The notes under the pieces are model-generated. The model was not told the origin of the DNA and did no database searches. It worked only from the letters and a program-made list of their open reading frames with translations. From positions 4,216,001-4,280,000 of the forward strand of contig JAGMUV010000004.1 of assembly GCA_020744425.1 (NCBI GenBank): a DNA stretch of 64,000 nt, written 5' to 3'. Positions 11,558-22,234 of this stretch are shown in pieces (the stretch's first letter is position 1; every line of letters begins with the position of its first letter). Origin of the DNA: Dactylonectria macrodidyma. Its lineage: Eukaryota > Ascomycota > Sordariomycetes > Hypocreales > Nectriaceae. The translations under genes were made by a program, and so were the position numbers.

Positions 11558-13720
11558 ATGCACCTTATCAATGTAGAGACATTGAGGCTGGAAACGTTTG
11601 TCGGCGACAACATCCCACCATACGCCATATTGTCGCATACCTGGGGAGCCGACGAAGAAGAAGTATCCTTCGAGGATATTTGGAGTGGAAATCTTGAGAA
11701 ACCGGGCAACAGGGCGGAGAAATTGAAGGGATGCTGCAACCAGGCCAAGGAGGACCATCTCGAATATGCTTGGATTGATACCTGCTGTATTGACAAGAAG
11801 AGCTCCAAGGAACTTGACGAGGCTATCAACTCCATGTTCCAGTGGTACAAAAAGGCTTCCATTTGCTACACCTACCTTTCAGATGTCCCCCATGGAGACG
11901 ATTCTTGGGATCCGGGATCGAAGTTCTTCTCCAGCCGTTGGTTCCAGCGAGGATGGACCTTACAAGAGCTTCTGGCCCCTGAGGAACTACGTTTTTACAA
12001 CAGAGAATGGATCTCCATAGGAAGAAGGAGGGACATGTCGAACGAGGTTGAGAGGATTACGGGTATTTCTCGGGAGTTCCTACTCGGTTGGGAGGATTTC
12101 CGCAAGGCGGGCGTAGCGCAACGCATGTCCTGGGCGGCGAAACGAAAAACCTCTAGAAAGGAAGATTCCGCGTATTGCCTCCTAGGAATCTTCGATGTTA
12201 CGATGCCAATGATCTACGGCGAAGGCGACCGAGCCTTGAGTCGGCTGCAGCAGGAGATAATGAAGATCACTGGAGACCATTCCATCTTGGCATGGGGTCT
12301 TGACACTGCGGAATACACACCAAGCAACTCGGCGGGCGTTATATCTGCCGGAATTCTGGCCACGGCTCCATCAGACTTCGCGAACTGCGGACACATTGTT
12401 CCAAGGAAACAAGATGCAACGCCCATCAATACATTCGACATTTCTAGCGGCCGTCTCCGGATGCACCTCTCTATACATACAACCTCGGCTGGCGAGACAT
12501 TCGGCTTGCTAAATTGTGGTCCGGAGCATAATGCAGAACAAGTCGTGGGAATCCCTGTCTACAAAGCTGTATCCGGCGCAGCAACCGGCGAGTACCTCAG
12601 ACCGCAAGGGCGTTCCTCTGTCTTACTTCCGAGGACTGCGACCAGAATTTCAACGAAACACATTCATATCCAGATGGGGCGTCAAAACAGGGCGCATGAG
12701 GCAATGGGTCGACGGCTCTGGCTCCATATAGACGGACATCAGAAAATGAACCTGGAGGAGGAGATTTACCCCCCCGTCCACTGGGAGAAGGCTCGCACCC
12801 TGATTGCGGAGGCAAACGACTCGGATGGACAGCCAAATATCACGCGACGATATTTGGCTCGATTCCGCACTCAAGGCGAACGATCGCAAGACGTCATAGT
12901 AGTGCTCGAGTTTGAGATGCACGGATTGCAGCCACAAGCTCGCTGCCACGTCATGACATCGTCCAGAGATACCGCTTTAGAGGACTTGTTTCAGAATTTC
13001 ATTTACCTACGGCCGGAAGCCTTGGGGAAGCAGGCCACCAGCAATGGCAAGCTCAACGTGGAGGTGACTGTGAAAGAAGAGCAGGTTGCGCAAGAACCAA
13101 TGTTCGTTGTCAGGCTAGCTCCGGCGTCCAACTCACTGGAGGCCCCCGTGGATGCAAACTGGGAGCTATACCAGGTAAACCTGAAGCTTGAGTTTGTGAG
13201 GATTTTGCAAAAAGAAGACCAAGTCCGTCTAGAGACGAGACGGTTGGCCCAGCAGAGGGACAAGGAGATGGCTACCTTAGATCGGATGAGGGAACGCCTA
13301 GCAGTAATAGAAGAAGATTTGAGGAAGTTGGGTGAGGAGAAAAGAGCATTGTCCGATGGGGTAGAGGAAGGGGCTCAACAAGTGGATGAACTCACGAATA
13401 GACTCAATGAGGGCAGGCAGCAACAGGACGAATGGTCGAGACGAGAATCAGAAATACAACGGCGTCTGGATGAGCTCGAGACAAAACAGGGCCCCGGGAA
13501 CTGGCTTGAGACGACCATCAAGACGCAGCTCGGTACAGGCCAAATTGGCCGCGGTTTGAAGGATGCAGGAGACCTTGACCCGAGGGCGGTGGAGAGTGGA
13601 CATAATATCGACAGCCAGACACCCCTATTGTGGGCTGTAATGAACAGGCACGAGGCCGTGGTGAGGCTGCTACGCGAAAAAAGACGCTGGAAAACATTGC
13701 GGGACCGCCTCTGTCTCTGA
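11558..13720 (+). CDS. HET-domain (heterokaryon incompatibility) protein with coiled coil and partial ankyrin unit
   Basis: Belongs to the fungal HET family (PF06985), whose members act in non-self recognition and cell death after hyphal fusion, or in related signalling. The ATG at 11558 gives the typical start MHLINVETLRLE; an in-frame TTG at 11531 is not needed. Family blocks in order: YAILSHTWG (22-30), AWIDTCCIDK (71-80), RGWTLQELLAP (131-141), KEDSAYCLLGIFDV (about 201-214) and MIYGEGDRA. A charged coiled coil occupies roughly residues 555-660. The last 45 residues begin one ankyrin-like unit (TPLLWAVMNRHEAVVRLL) and then stop abruptly. Single exon, 720 residues. The domain is sound; whether the C-terminus is natural or cut short by mutation is open. 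Confidence 0.92.
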   Translation: MHLINVETLRLETFVGDNIPPYAILSHTWGADEEEVSFEDIWSGNLEKPGNRAEKLKGCCNQAKEDHLEYAWIDTCCIDKKSSKELDEAINSMFQWYKKASICYTYLSDVPHGDDSWDPGSKFFSSRWFQRGWTLQELLAPEELRFYNREWISIGRRRDMSNEVERITGISREFLLGWEDFRKAGVAQRMSWAAKRKTSRKEDSAYCLLGIFDVTMPMIYGEGDRALSRLQQEIMKITGDHSILAWGLDTAEYTPSNSAGVISAGILATAPSDFANCGHIVPRKQDATPINTFDISSGRLRMHLSIHTTSAGETFGLLNCGPEHNAEQVVGIPVYKAVSGAATGEYLRPQGRSSVLLPRTATRISTKHIHIQMGRQNRAHEAMGRRLWLHIDGHQKMNLEEEIYPPVHWEKARTLIAEANDSDGQPNITRRYLARFRTQGERSQDVIVVLEFEMHGLQPQARCHVMTSSRDTALEDLFQNFIYLRPEALGKQATSNGKLNVEVTVKEEQVAQEPMFVVRLAPASNSLEAPVDANWELYQVNLKLEFVRILQKEDQVRLETRRLAQQRDKEMATLDRMRERLAVIEEDLRKLGEEKRALSDGVEEGAQQVDELTNRLNEGRQQQDEWSRRESEIQRRLDELETKQGPGNWLETTIKTQLGTGQIGRGLKDAGDLDPRAVESGHNIDSQTPLLWAVMNRHEAVVRLLREKRRWKTLRDRLCL

Positions 13721-13986
13721 TCGCGGAGAACAGGTACAATTATATTATTTTTCCATTATAGCATCAATATTCTACAGTATATCGGGGAAACGATCTGAAT
13801 TTATACTTGCTTGGCTGTACTTTCGGGTCAAGGATCTTTCAACAGCTTTCCAGCCGACTAGCATGTAACACAAACTTGGAGCTTTTGCACTCTAGCCGAG
13901 GCATCCGGTCGCCCAATCGACCGATACCCTGTCACCAGTTCATTCTCAGCTAACACCTTATCCCAACCAAGCCTCAACACATGAGT

Positions 13987-14556
13987 CTAAAACACGTGGA
14001 TCTCCGTGCCTGACCCGAAGTGATGCGTAACCAGTCTACGATTGCACCGGCAGCAATAGTGCTCCACATCCTTGAAGGTCCGAGATACGTAAGGGATAGC
14101 AGCCCCAACCACGGTGCAGACAAAGAGCAGAGTGGCCATAAGACTATTCACCTGTCAGTACACATTATTCTGCAGTGAGTAATACAAGCCAAAGTGCTCC
14201 TACTGCGTTCCAGTGCAAGTCTTAACCCGAACTCGCGTAATGGATGGTTCCATGCATGCTGGGCATATAACGGCCCTCGGCCAGCAGGTGAGATCCTTGA
14301 GTGGAACAACCTCATCCTTCGAGAAATGATCGAATGACACCATCTCGCCTCCGGGTTGGCAATGTTTACGTGACATTGACATTCTGGTTTTATCGTCGGA
14401 GTCGGAGTACAAAGCGTTAGCCAAGGGGCTGGTTGCGATACTCATGGTTGCAGGAGTCGAATCAGTCGGTTGTATGCTTCGAAAGATGTCCACAGGATAC
14501 TGGGAAGATATCTGCTTGTAATCCAATGCGAGGTTTGGCCATAGTACGTCCCGCAT
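13987..14556 (-). CDS. LITAF-domain membrane-associated protein
   Basis: LITAF (LPS-induced TNF factor) domain proteins sit on endosomal or plasma membranes through a zinc-stabilised hydrophobic hairpin. Two exons: 14556-14204 and 14143-13987 (intron 14203-14144, donor CA|GTAGGA, acceptor GAATAG). Together they are 510 nt, 169 residues plus stop. Exon 1 ends with the first zinc knuckle (ICPACMEPSITRV). Exon 2 supplies the hydrophobic segment (LMATLLFVCTVVGAAIPYV) and the second knuckle (CCRCNRRLVTHH), ending FGSGTEIHVF. The split CXXC pairs around one hydrophobic segment are the LITAF signature. The N-terminus is low-complexity; the first ATG at 14556 is used, and an internal Met at residue 38 is an alternative start. 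The family has scattered fungal members, mostly short like this one. Confidence 0.8.
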
Positions 14557-16146
14557 TGCGAGGCCATCATTTATAATTCTCGATGCTTCAAACCGGACAG
14601 CCTCATCTGAGCTGTTTCAACGCCGCAATGCAACACACACCCAGCGCCTGACTTGCCCTCGCTTCGTATTTCGTATCGTATTTCGCGATTGTCCAAGGCG
14701 AAATCGTCGCCCAATGAGAATGCGGCTATGACGATGTGAGATGCAAGCCACATTCACATGAGCCCTATCCCAATCCGTAGGACGCTGGCCATGCGGGGAA
14801 ATGGAGTTTGGCTGCGACACTTTGCCCTTGGTGGCGCCAGGCAACCGCTTTTTGCACTGGGTGAATGGCTGCACGCGAGACGCGAAATGGCTAGGGTAGC
14901 ATCCAAGCCTTGGCATTTGCAACTTAATCATTCAATTCTGAATGAGTCTGAACAAATATTAGACATTGATGACGAACAGGGCACAATAATTTAGGCAAGA
15001 TCAAGTCTCTGATTCTGTACAGCCAAATACCGAGGTGGTTTGTATCAACATGAGACGCTAGAAGAGGGCAACTGAATGGTGGCGTGGCTTGCTTCAGCCA
15101 CACCTCAGCCACACACACACACACATATTCCTTATCTAATCAGTGCCCTCAGATTAGGACTCGAGGTCTAGATAAACTTGTTCCCCAACCCAAAGCCTGA
15201 AGACGGTTCATGGTTACGCAAGTGACTGGGTATGCATACTGCTGTAGCTCTCATGGTTGCATATTAATATCCGCTCGTATGGTCGCCTTTTTGAGATCCA
15301 GCTTCTTACTTAGACACGGCTCGTTTGTGGGATTACACGCCGATATTCTTCTTTAGCCTGAGCTCCTCATACTCAAGTTTGAATGACGGAGTATGCGTGT
15401 AGTCAATGCCTGTTGTACTGCGAAATTGTAGTAACTCATTGAAAATTATCGCATTGAGTCAATCCATTGAACTAAAGAGGATCCAGAAACTAGATAGATC
15501 AGAGTGGCGGCATTTTACGTTTATATTCGTTGGTGTAGGGTAGGTTCCCTGTGTTTGCTCGCAACCCCATCACGTCAGACACGGAGATACAGCAGCCAAC
15601 TATGAGCCTCCCTCTATTACCTGCATGTAGAGTGTAAGGGGGAAATCTTCTTTCCTAAAAGCCAAAGAAACAAGTTCAACGGCGTTCATCCCCCCAAATT
15701 GCTGTAATAATATCAATCATCAATCAAATCTAGACCCTTGCAAGAATCGGCTATGACGGTGTTCGACAATGCATGCCAGCCAGGCAGCTGGGTGTCACTT
15801 GAACTTCCTCAGTGTCTCTTTCACAGACTTGAAGGAACGACTGGTTAATTTGCAATGCGAATCTCCGCAATGGGCCACCGTTAAATGATCACGATCAATG
15901 CAAGTCAAGATGCTGGGCTTTCTGGTACGCCTCAAATGCGCCTCCAAGCTTCATTAAGTCTTAGATGTATCTATGCCTGTCTAATTTATACTTTTGAATC
16001 ATAACCGTAGGTGGTAAAAAACATGTTAATGATTAATGTCGATGCATCTGGCAAAAAGCCCATCACACTACAATGTGCTATTATTTACGGTACACAAATG
16101 TAATGCTTGATGCAAGGCGACTGTTTAATTATGCAGAAGCTGAAAA
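14557..16146. other. Intergenic, 1.6 kb
   Basis: Upstream of the leftward LITAF gene and downstream of the leftward lactonohydrolase. No convincing gene was seen. An (AC)n microsatellite lies at 15111-15125. The stretch after about 15400 is relatively AT-rich. Confidence 0.5.
15111..15125. repeat. (AC)n microsatellite
   Basis: An uninterrupted AC dinucleotide run of about 15 bp in intergenic DNA. Confidence 0.9.
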
Positions 16147-17614
16147 TCACTGGAGCTTGACACCAGAGGCAGCCAGGGTGACGTAGAACAGCTTGGTCTG
16201 ACCGGTGATGATCATGCGGCCCTTGCCAGCGAACTGGAAGTTGGCGGCGGTGGTGCCAGTGTAGATCTTGCCAATCAGCTTGCCAGACTTGTTGAAGACG
16301 TGCACGCCGTCACCGCAGCCAGCGTAGACGCGGCCAGCGGAGTCAGTGTGGACACCTGAAGATGATGAGTTAGCTGATGAGGTTAAGACAAGAGAGACAG
16401 AGATGACGAACCATCAGGGATGAAAGAAGCGGTGTAAGCAAAGGTCTGGCGGTTCTTGAAGGTGCCATCGCTGTTCACATCGAAGGAGTAGACGGAAGCA
16501 GGGGAAGACAGGTTGCGGCCGTAGAAACCAAGAGCGATACCGGTGTCGGTAACGTAGGCGCGCTTGCCGTCAGGGGAGAAAGTGATACCTAGAACTGGTT
16601 AGAAGGTTGCATGCAATTGTTGCTGGGTTGAGGCGTACCATTGGGGAGAGTGAAGTCATCGGCAACGACGCGAATAGCACCGGTGTCGAAGTTGTAACGG
16701 TAGACCTGGTTTCGCAGTCCAGGGACGGGGCGGAAGTCCTGGAGGTAACCGTAGAGGGTGTCGGTGAAGTAGACTTCACCGTTGCGGGGGTTGATGACAA
16801 GGTCGTTGAGAGAGTTGAACTGACGACCAAAGTAGTTGTTGATGAGGACTTGTCACAGGGTCAGCAATGAAAACCTTGGGATACTTGGGTTGAGGAAGTC
16901 TTACCAGTGGTGTTGTAGGGGGACACGGGGTTCATGACATAAAGGGCAGAGGCAATGTCGTCGCCCTGGCCCTCACCAGCAAAGATGATGTTGCCCTTGT
17001 AGTTGGTGCCACCGTTGGGGTTGATGACCTCGGGGTTGGAGGGAACAACGGTCACAGTGACCTCATCATTCTCGAAAGTTCCCTTGCGGACAGCCTCGGC
17101 CTCGGCAAGGGAGATCTTCTGGATGATGGAAGACTTGTTCAGACCAGTGCCTGCAGCAGGGGCGCCAGCGTTCTGGACGAAGAAGACCTCATCGGTAGGG
17201 GGATACCAAGTGACGGCCTCGTGGAAGATGGGATCCGACTCAGACGTGGCGATGAGAGTCAGAGAAGGGTTCTTGCCAATGACATCATAGAACTCATCGT
17301 CGTAGATGTGGAAAGGCTTAGCCTCGAGAGACTCTTGCGTGACGCCGTCCCAGAGGAAGACCTATGCATCATGTGTCAGCTCGATGAAGCAACCTCGTGT
17401 TCAAGGTGAACCTCGGTGAGGCAAAAGGGCAAAAGCATACGGTTGAGTCATTGGCCTCCTTGGGAGGAGGAACGTACTCCAGGACATTGAACGTCTTCTG
17501 GTCAATGATCTGAGCCGTAGAGGGCACTTTGGCGGCAAGCACACCGGAAGCTGAGAGACCCAGTCCCGAGTGGACGAGGGCCCCAGCGGCAAGCACAGCA
17601 ACGGCGGAAGGCAT
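16147..17614 (-). CDS. Secreted lactonohydrolase (SMP-30/gluconolactonase beta-propeller family)
   Basis: Hydrolyses aldonate or aromatic lactones; the sequence closely follows the fungal lactonohydrolases typified by the Fusarium D-pantolactone hydrolase. Five exons: 17614-17441, 17361-16905, 16848-16639, 16588-16412 and 16355-16147 (1227 nt, 408 residues). All four introns are 50-79 nt with standard borders. The first roughly 27 residues form a signal peptide (MPSAVAVLAAGALV...). Blocks shared with the family include TAQIIDQKTFNVL, NAGAPAAGTGLNKSS, VINPNGGTNYKGNIIFAGEG, FGRQFNSLNDLVINPRNG, LPNGITFSPDGKRAYVTDTG and GRMIITGQTKLFYV. The repeated NG/DG turns are those of a six-bladed calcium-binding propeller. 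Natural substrate is unknown; the neighbours give no hint. Confidence 0.93.
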
Positions 17615-19559
17615 CTTGAGTCTTGTGGAGGTGGGCTGAAGATGGATTGGATGGATGCTTGTGGTGTGAGGAGAAAAGCAGATGGAGTGGCTGCAGGTAC
17701 GAATGCACGAGACATTTAATACAACCCAAAGGACCGCCTAGCCCACGCGCGGCGATCCTTGCCCGTTGGAAAATGATAACATGCACCACTCCGCAGGAAC
17801 CCGTGCACGCCGAGCAGTTGGGAAAGACGCGTCGATCCCTACCGGTTTGAAATTAAAGAGTCGCAATGCAAATCAAAGAGTAAGATTGGCGAATAGGCCT
17901 GCACGTTGCTGCGTGATTGATGGAAACCCCATGGTGAGACGGGGATGATGGGATCCATTCGAGTCCGATCATGCTTGCACGTCAAGCTTATTGAGAGAGA
18001 GACCCGCAAGCCAAAAAGCTGTTGGTTCTGGGGTGTTACTACGCTGCAGCTCGGCAAAGGTGTGTTCTCCACTTGTCATTTTCAAAAGTCCAGGCTAGCC
18101 ACTGAGACGTCTCGTACGAGTAGACGCTGGACGACGAAAGGAAGAATTGGCTTGTTATCCATGGAGCTGGGAGACAGGGCAAGAAAAGGGAGGGGTAAGG
18201 GAGGGGCGAGAAGGCGTGGATAGTTCAAGGTTTCGCGAGATAGTAAGGATTTGGCAAGATGCCCTCATGCGCCAAGCCTTAAGTTCGTTGAAGCTACGGC
18301 CTCTTGGGTTTGGGACACCTCGTATAAACTCTTGCAGCTGCGGTCGACCGTCGAACCAACGCAACGGAACGCCACCATGATGACCCGCGGCCAGCTTGCA
18401 TGGGCTATCTCCGAGTGGCGTAGAAGCCGAACGGTAGAGCTGGAATCGAACAAAACATGGAATATTGCGATGGGAAAGTTCGCGGAGGGAGGACACCTTA
18501 ATGCCTGTTTATTGCATCATGGTCTTTTTTACCTTTTAGCCGTCATTACTACGGACTATTGCAGGTTAATGCTACGATGTACGTGCGTAGGCGTCCATCC
18601 ACCCTCCTTCTCAGGCACCACCGCGGGGTCATCGGCACACAAGGTTTTTCGTCTATAAATTAGCAGGCATCTAGAAGACTATTGAATGCAATGCTGGACA
18701 GCCAAGAGCACGGCACAGCGAACATGGTTGTCCTTCTGGATGCCGGGGATGCTGGTGCCTCTACTCTGGATGTAACGCTGGATCACCACTACCAACAGCA
18801 CGGCCTTGGCCCGCCGCGGCACGGCCGATTCTCCGGAAAGCCCCCGGGAGCTAATCGGGGCTTGGGGACCGGTTTTGGAAACCAAGCCCGCGCATCCGGC
18901 TTACTCGGCACTCAGACCAGGGAGGGATAGTTAAGGGATAGTGAAGGGAAGCATCGTTCGGCCTTGGTTGCGTGCCCTTGCTGCCCTGATAAACCCCACA
19001 GATGTCGTGGTATGCCCCTTGTTGCAACTCCACAGCACAAAGAGTGGAGTGGGATGCCGTAGTTATTATGCCCTTGCTACACTCCACACTCCGTAGCGGG
19101 ATGCCTGTTGAGAACCTTGTTGGCCTGGTAAATGCCTTGTTGCTTTGCCAATGTGCACTGGTCCTCTGTTATATCCATTATGCCGTGTTATTCTGTCATC
19201 ACCCCCTGCCTTATGCCCTGGGAGAATCGAGAACTCGCATCATCCCTGCTGTCAATATCGATGTGACGGGCGCACTAGCCTCCAAGCCACCTTGACCGCC
19301 CACTTCGGAAGCCCACCTCGGAAGCCCATCTCGAATCCCCCGGGAAATCCCCCGGAAAGACATTCTAGCCTTAGTCGTCGGTTTCGGTTCTTGCGCCAAA
19401 CTTTGACCTAAAGAGCCCCTGAGCTCCGTGTACTGGCACTCACACTCAGCGCTGTGCGTCGCTCTCGGCCCGCATACCGCGGACGCCGCTGTTTGCTAAG
19501 GCTGCGGCTGGGACCGGACACGGTGGGTTTATAGCGCTGAGCATTATTGGTCCAGGGGA

Positions 19560-20426
19560 TCAGCCGGACGGGTTGGAGGCCCGACACGTCGAGCGAGTTG
19601 GAATAACCCGAGCCAGGGCGACCCGGCACTTGACGGATCCTGGGAACGGGATATCGAGGACAACTTCTATTTCTTTGAGTGTGTGAGTGAGATGAGGGTT
19701 AGTGTGTGTGATGTTGGTGTGTGTGCGTGGATGATGCGATGTGTGATACCGGCTACCACAACGGTGGGAATCAAGCACATGGCCTTCTACAGGGACAACC
19801 GAACCAACATGGCAGAACCGACGGCCGGGTACTGGGTAGACGGCAGTACGAATAATGACCAGATCGAGAACCGTACGACGCAGGGGTGTAGGTTCCAGAC
19901 GTTGGACGAAAGCAGAAAGTCGACACATAAAAAGAAAAACCACCGTCAAAACCACCAGAGCCGCTAAAAGACAGAAATGATGCCAGACGGACTTCAGCAT
20001 GATCCCTTCTTCCTTTCCCCGACGCTTGCCAATCGCTAGCTTCTGTAAACGGGGACCCCTGGAAGGCTGGGGGGAAGAGGACACAGAACGGTCCAATGAT
20101 GATCCCCCGTAGCTTAAAAATTTGACTTTCACTGGTGCCACCGGCTCCATTTGGGGGGACAGGGAGACCCCTGTAACAGGCCGAACTCTATATGATTGCT
20201 TTTTTAGTGGTGCGGATGGCAGCTGAAGGGGTAGGGGATGTCGGAGCTGAGGATCGGCATACGTAGTAAGAGTTGGTGAAGGGAAGAGGAGAAGGAGGAG
20301 GAAAGGCGCGGAGACGCAGTGGAAAGGGAGGGGGGAAGAAGAGGAGAATGAGGAGAAGGAGGAGTAGAGGAAAAAAGGAAGAGGGGGGTATGAAAAGGTG
20401 GCATGCCATGGGGTTGCATGCGTCAA
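19560..20426 (-). CDS. Doubtful open frame with one membrane segment
   Basis: This 288-codon frame is open on the minus strand, but its N-terminal third is merely the pyrimidine side of the purine tract and reads as Phe/Ser/Pro-rich low complexity. A smaller version starting at an internal ATG (MEPVAPVKVKFLSYGG) would carry basic residues followed by one clear hydrophobic helix (HHFCLLAALVVLTVVFLFMC). No family is recognised and the tail is His/Thr-rich repeat. It may be non-coding. Confidence 0.2.
   Translation of the reverse strand: MTHATPWHATFSYPPLPFFLYSSFSSFSSSSPLPFHCVSAPFLLLLLFPSPTLTTYADPQLRHPLPLQLPSAPLKKQSYRVRPVTGVSLSPQMEPVAPVKVKFLSYGGSSLDRSVSSSPQPSRGPRLQKLAIGKRRGKEEGIMLKSVWHHFCLLAALVVLTVVFLFMCRLSAFVQRLEPTPLRRTVLDLVIIRTAVYPVPGRRFCHVGSVVPVEGHVLDSHRCGSRYHTSHHPRTHTNITHTNPHLTHTLKEIEVVLDIPFPGSVKCRVALARVIPTRSTCRASNPSG
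20278..20395. repeat. Purine-rich (GGA/GAA) tract
   Basis: About 120 bp of almost pure A/G on the plus strand (GGAGAAGGAGGAGG-type units). Such mirror-like purine tracts can form triplex DNA. It lies about 800 bp upstream of the seven-helix gene. Confidence 0.8.
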
Positions 20427-21105
20427 GGGCCACTTCTATCTCTTTACACCCACGGACAAGCCCGGAGGCACCACCACCACCACATGAGTCGCCAGCCACT
20501 CCCGTAACTTACTTCTGCTCCTGTTCTGTTCCTTCGCTAGCACGGATATCCCGTACGAGTATCAATCTAATGTACGAAGTGTGCACGGGGAGGGGGCGGG
20601 ATGTCCGCGCCACAGTCCAACTTCCATGCAGGAGAGCGGCATCTGGAACAAAAGGGCCTTCCCCATCAAACAAGCGTCGTTGTAAAGGACCCCGATTCAG
20701 GCAATAAATGCCCCGAAGTATGACGGTGACAGATGAACCCTGAAAAAAAAAGAGAACCAAGGAAGTTTGTCCTGATCGCAACCCCATCTCGACGTTCCTG
20801 GTATGGGCTGTCCTGTTTCTTGGTTCCTTCTTTGACTTCTTCCTGGGGTTCGATGCACCGTACCTGCATGCATGGCTTGACGAACCGTTGAAACTGCTAA
20901 CTTTGTTCTAAATTGCCTTGTTGCTTTTCCGTCTTGTGGTTGCCGGTTGTCTTGCGGTACTTGCATTGCCGTGCTGGGTTTCCGAGCCATCTAGACCGTC
21001 GGGTGTCCCCATTTCAACCTGATCATCCCCATTCCGTCCCCATTTATCTTCCCTCTCTTTTTTCTCTCGCATTTGTTCATCTCGTCATTCTTTTTTTAAA
21101 CCAAG

Positions 21106-21134
21106 CCCCTCCCCCTCCCCCTCCCCCCTTCCCA
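21106..21134 (+). promoter_or_regulatory. Pyrimidine tract before the seven-helix gene
   Basis: A C/T-only run (CCCCTCCCCCTCCCCC...) ends about 24 bp before the ATG at 21158. CT-rich boxes of this kind are common just upstream of starts in highly transcribed genes of filamentous fungi. Its role here is inferred from position only. Confidence 0.5.
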
Positions 21135-21157
21135 CGGGCAAGGGGATCGTCAACACC

Positions 21158-22234
21158 ATGGCTGAGATTGACCTTGACACCAAGAATGGCGTCGTGGCCG
21201 TCGTCATCTGCGTCTTCATCAGCATCGCCTACTACAACGTGCTCGAGCTAAACGCCTACATCTTCACGTCCTTCAAGAAGCGCAATGGTCTGTACTTTTG
21301 GAGTTTCCTCATATCGACCTGGGGCATCGCCTTCAATGGCACCGGCTACCTCCTCAAGCACCTGGCCATCACCACCATTGCCAACCTCTATGCGACGCTT
21401 ATTCTGATAGGATGGTGCACCATGATCACCGGCCAGTCGGTGGTGCTGTACTCGCGGCTGCACATTGTCATGCATAACCAGCGCCGCCTGCGCATGGTCT
21501 TGTACATGATTATCGTCAACGCCCTGTGGCTGCATCTCCCCATCATCGTCCTGGTCTACGGCTCCAACTCTGGCAACCCGACCCCCTTTGTAGGACCGTA
21601 CAACATCTACGAGAAGATCCAGCTCAGCGTCTTCTTCGTCCAGGAACTCATCATCTCGGGATTGTACGTTTGGGAAACCACCAAGCGCCTGCGGCTCGAG
21701 AAGAGCGTGGGCAACACGAGAACCCGCGTCGTCATGAACCACCTGATCTATGTCAACATCCTCGTTGTCCTCCTTGACATCACCATCCTGGCCCTCGAAT
21801 TCGCAAACCTCTACGACATCCAGACCGCCTGGAAGCCCCTCGTGTACAGCATCAAGCTCAAGCTCGAGTTCAGCATCCTCAACCGCCTGGTCGAGCTGAC
21901 GCGCGGCTCCAGGAACGACAGCTCCTACACTCGAAGCCAAGGCCACCGCACCAACGATGTGGCCCTGGAGACGTTCAACGGCGAGCGTGGAAGGCATTTC
22001 ACATCGACCAACGGAGAGGTTGCTCCCGAGTACGAGGTCCGCGTTGGCAAGGGCAAGAACAACACCCATGGCGCCCATACCCAGGAGGCCGTCGTCATGA
22101 AGACTGAAATCACCGTCCACAGTCAAAGGAGGGCGAGCCATAGCGACCGCGACAGCGATAGTGTAGGCGGATCGAGGGACAAGGGGAACGATGCATCGTC
22201 AACGTCGTCTGAAGTACAATTTGCGAGGTTTTGA
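21158..22234 (+). CDS. Seven-transmembrane protein, DUF7703-like
   Basis: Intronless, 358 residues. Seven hydrophobic segments can be placed at about residues 11-31, 45-66, 73-97, 112-134, 154-173, 192-217 and 225-243. A hydrophilic cytosolic-type tail of about 110 residues, rich in Ser, Asp and His, follows. The topology and the block NGLYFWSFLISTWGIAFN resemble the fungal membrane proteins grouped as DUF7703 (also often labelled integral membrane or GPCR-like proteins). There is no direct evidence for G-protein coupling. The ATG at 21158 follows a pyrimidine tract and is the first in frame. The third position is strongly C-rich, suggesting good expression. Function unknown; a sensor or transporter role is inference. 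Confidence 0.85.
   Translation: MAEIDLDTKNGVVAVVICVFISIAYYNVLELNAYIFTSFKKRNGLYFWSFLISTWGIAFNGTGYLLKHLAITTIANLYATLILIGWCTMITGQSVVLYSRLHIVMHNQRRLRMVLYMIIVNALWLHLPIIVLVYGSNSGNPTPFVGPYNIYEKIQLSVFFVQELIISGLYVWETTKRLRLEKSVGNTRTRVVMNHLIYVNILVVLLDITILALEFANLYDIQTAWKPLVYSIKLKLEFSILNRLVELTRGSRNDSSYTRSQGHRTNDVALETFNGERGRHFTSTNGEVAPEYEVRVGKGKNNTHGAHTQEAVVMKTEITVHSQRRASHSDRDSDSVGGSRDKGNDASSTSSEVQFARF

Larger units (their letters stand above)
17615..21157. other. Long gene-poor stretch upstream of lactonohydrolase and seven-helix gene
   Basis: This 3.5-kb divergent region holds the presumed promoters of both flanking genes. It includes short duplicated phrases (GGAAGCCCA twice near 19307-19330), a GT-rich run around 19678-19740, a purine tract at 20278-20395 and a pyrimidine tract at 21106-21134. 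One doubtful antisense open frame is listed separately. No RNA gene or mobile element was recognised. Confidence 0.5.

Noticed and set aside
21248..22141. 297-codon minus-strand frame
   Set aside because: It is exactly antisense to the seven-helix gene, with Asp/Val/Gly-rich composition that mirrors the GC-rich sense codons.
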